64,000 nucleotides of DNA from Latrodectus hesperus (lineage: Eukaryota > Arthropoda > Arachnida > Araneae > Theridiidae), in the NCBI GenBank assembly GCA_037975125.1, contig JAJQOW010000014.1, forward strand, positions 23,831,914-23,895,913, in the 5' to 3' direction. A program made the translations under genes and the position numbers. The notes under the pieces are model-generated. The model saw only the letters and a list, made by a program, of their open reading frames with translations. It did not search any database and was not told where the DNA came from. Positions 62,587 through 64,000 of the stretch are shown here, in pieces; within the stretch, counting starts at the first letter, position 1; the number at the start of each line of letters is the position of its first letter.

Positions 62587-62723
62587 AGAAACACCTTGCA
62601 CTCTGTATAAATAAACACATGGTATACCATCGTCAGCATATTCCACAAGATGAGCTTGTAGTATCTGACCTTGGGCAAGTTCTTCAAAAGTAGATGTTGC
62701 TTCAGAAGACCAGCTTTCATTGC
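62587..62723 (-). CDS. Tudor-domain exon (penultimate) of a germline-type Tudor gene
   Basis: Bounded by TTTTCTTCTTGAAG and a consensus donor gtaagt. It starts in phase 1 and reads NESWSSEATSTFEELAQGQI, then LQAHLVEYADDGIPCVYLYR and VQGVS. The G-x-x-L-x-A-x-x-VEYADDG-x-P-x-V-x-LY layout followed by the INKELVERGLAVW of the next exon fits the C-terminal half of an extended Tudor domain, as in TDRD proteins that bind methylated Piwi proteins in germ granules. A TDRD5/TDRD7-like or AKAP1-like protein is possible; the part seen is too short to choose. Upstream exons lie past 62.8 kb, probably outside the window. Confidence 0.62.
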
Positions 62724-64000
62724 CTTCAAGAAGAAAACCAAGAAAAGAAGTATGATAATGATCATTACAATGTACAGAAAATAATGCAATTTACTAATCA
62801 TTATCTTTCATCTAAATTGACTTAATTAATAAATCAAACATGTGAAAACACTGATAGAAATTAGTACTTATGAAAGAATTTGCAATCTTCACAATCATTC
62901 AGCAATGACTGTTGCCAAATCATGAATGCAGCAAACAGTCATTTTGGGTTGTTTTTGCAGTTTCATTAAGCCAGGTTTCTTTTCTCTTGAATTTCTAATT
63001 CCTTAACATATTATATTTCAAACAAAAGATATTTTCTGCTCTAAAAATGCTGAGAGTTGGAGTGAAGAGGAATCTATATATTTTTCTTCCAAGAAAAATA
63101 TTTTTCCTCGCATTTGAACTTGTGTAAATGAACATGAAATGAAACTCTGCAAAGGAAATATATAGCACTGACTGTAAGAAGGATTCAATATAGTAATTGA
63201 CTCAGTGGTTTGCGAATTCGATTTGCAATAGCACCACAATTAATTTACTGTTCAGCTGAGGAACTATCTTCAATTAAGTGTAAAGAAAAAAAAAATGAAT
63301 ATTAGTTTACAAAGTAATCCATGAAAAGACAAGGCTGAATTTTCAATAGGATATGCTGCAAAACAGGTAAAAGTTTCCTGGTTGAGGTACAAAATAGAAA
63401 AACAAGTGTGAAGGCAAAAATAGTAAAAAACATTGAAATGTATTGTGTTTGTGAGTTTAAGAAAAATAAAGAAGTGATTTAAATATGATATTAAAACAAT
63501 GAGAAGTAACAAAAATTATAGAAAAAATACCTTAGAGATAAATGTTACATTTAAAATGGATTACATAATTAGGAACTGAATTCCATATTCGAGTAAGTAA
63601 CCTATGCAGAAAAGCTTCATTTTATAAAAGCTATACAAATATTCGAATAACTTGAATTTTTTAATTGTCTTTGATGATTAAAATTTAAATATGAAGTAGC
63701 TGTTTTTCTTTTCTATTGTCAATATGACAATAGCATGTAGAAACCCAATTTAAATATAAGAATCAAAGGAGTCAATTTTGCCAAATGACCACTTAAAACA
63801 ACAGAGTTCTAAGCCCTTCAGCAATGGTTAAATAGTTTATATTATTTGAATGTGGTTTGTGGAATTATGATTTTGGTTTTGCATAACAATGGATGTTTTT
63901 TTATACGTTTCTCCATAACTTTTGGATTTTAAATCAAACAAATTGATAAACAACAAATTGCACATGGTTTCAAACCATTCAAAACTGCTTAGGAAATATG
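62724..64000. other. probable intron of the Tudor gene, no exon recognised
   Basis: No frame here ends in phase 1 with a good donor. A 73-codon frame at 63018-63239 follows an acceptor-like CCTTTGCAG but has no donor and no Tudor motif. Confidence 0.4.

Noticed and set aside
62583..62801. 72-codon minus-strand open frame
   Set aside because: It overlaps the Tudor exon in the wrong frame and begins in the intron.
63018..63239. Possible further Tudor exon
   Set aside because: There is an acceptor-like CCTTTGCAG but no donor, the phase does not fit xGC at 62723, and no Tudor residues are present.

Overview
This is a very A+T-rich eukaryotic window, low in genes and dense in repeats. Nothing bacterial is visible: the genes have GT-AG introns and there is no operon structure. 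The mix of long (TA)n tracts, many Tc1/mariner, BEL/Pao, Gypsy, LINE and tRNA-derived SINE remnants, and tandem C2H2 zinc-finger cassette exons suggests an arthropod, most likely an arachnid such as a spider. That assignment is inference.

Layout. At 0-10 kb there are two paralogous minus-strand zinc-finger exons (4423-4694 and 9517-9803). Each has its own acceptor, the same splice phase and its own stop, the layout expected of alternative 3' cassettes of one transcription-factor gene. Short candidate terminal exons lie at 63-123 (+) and 2565-2632 (-). From 9.8 to 28.2 kb the sequence is mostly A+T-rich filler with LINE remnants, a mariner copy between two (TA)n tracts, a hAT-like MITE, an undefined element, a Gypsy integrase remnant and a THAP-domain fragment. 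From 29.7 to 36.5 kb there is a broken BEL/Pao element containing a nested insertion, then a nearly full-length Tc1/mariner element with long terminal inverted repeats. From 37.0 to 38.9 kb four short minus-strand exons may form an unrecognised Cys/Trp-rich gene. From 39.5 to 44.8 kb there are more transposons: a MITE, a decayed mariner with a second nested copy of the 31.7-kb insertion, and a Tigger-like remnant.

The best genes are a head-to-head, intronless pair: a TRAIP/no-poles RING E3 ligase (45997-47157, -) and an FBXL6-like F-box/LRR protein (48221-49450, +). About 1.06 kb separates their start codons. Both are predicted ubiquitin-ligase components, and the spacer may be a shared promoter. 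A possible plus-strand terminal exon follows at 51767-51934. The rest to 61 kb is A+T-rich sequence with SINE fragments and perfect hairpins. At 61.4-62.7 kb are the last two exons of a minus-strand Tudor-domain gene whose body runs off the right edge.

The most unusual items are: (1) a roughly 0.78-kb LINE-derived element present twice, both copies starting at the same 5' point, each with 12-bp target-site duplications and each inserted in an older transposon; (2) the unrecognised multi-exon gene at 37-39 kb; (3) the zinc-finger cassettes, one with an incomplete last finger; and (4) several perfect 20-25 bp hairpins in otherwise featureless DNA.
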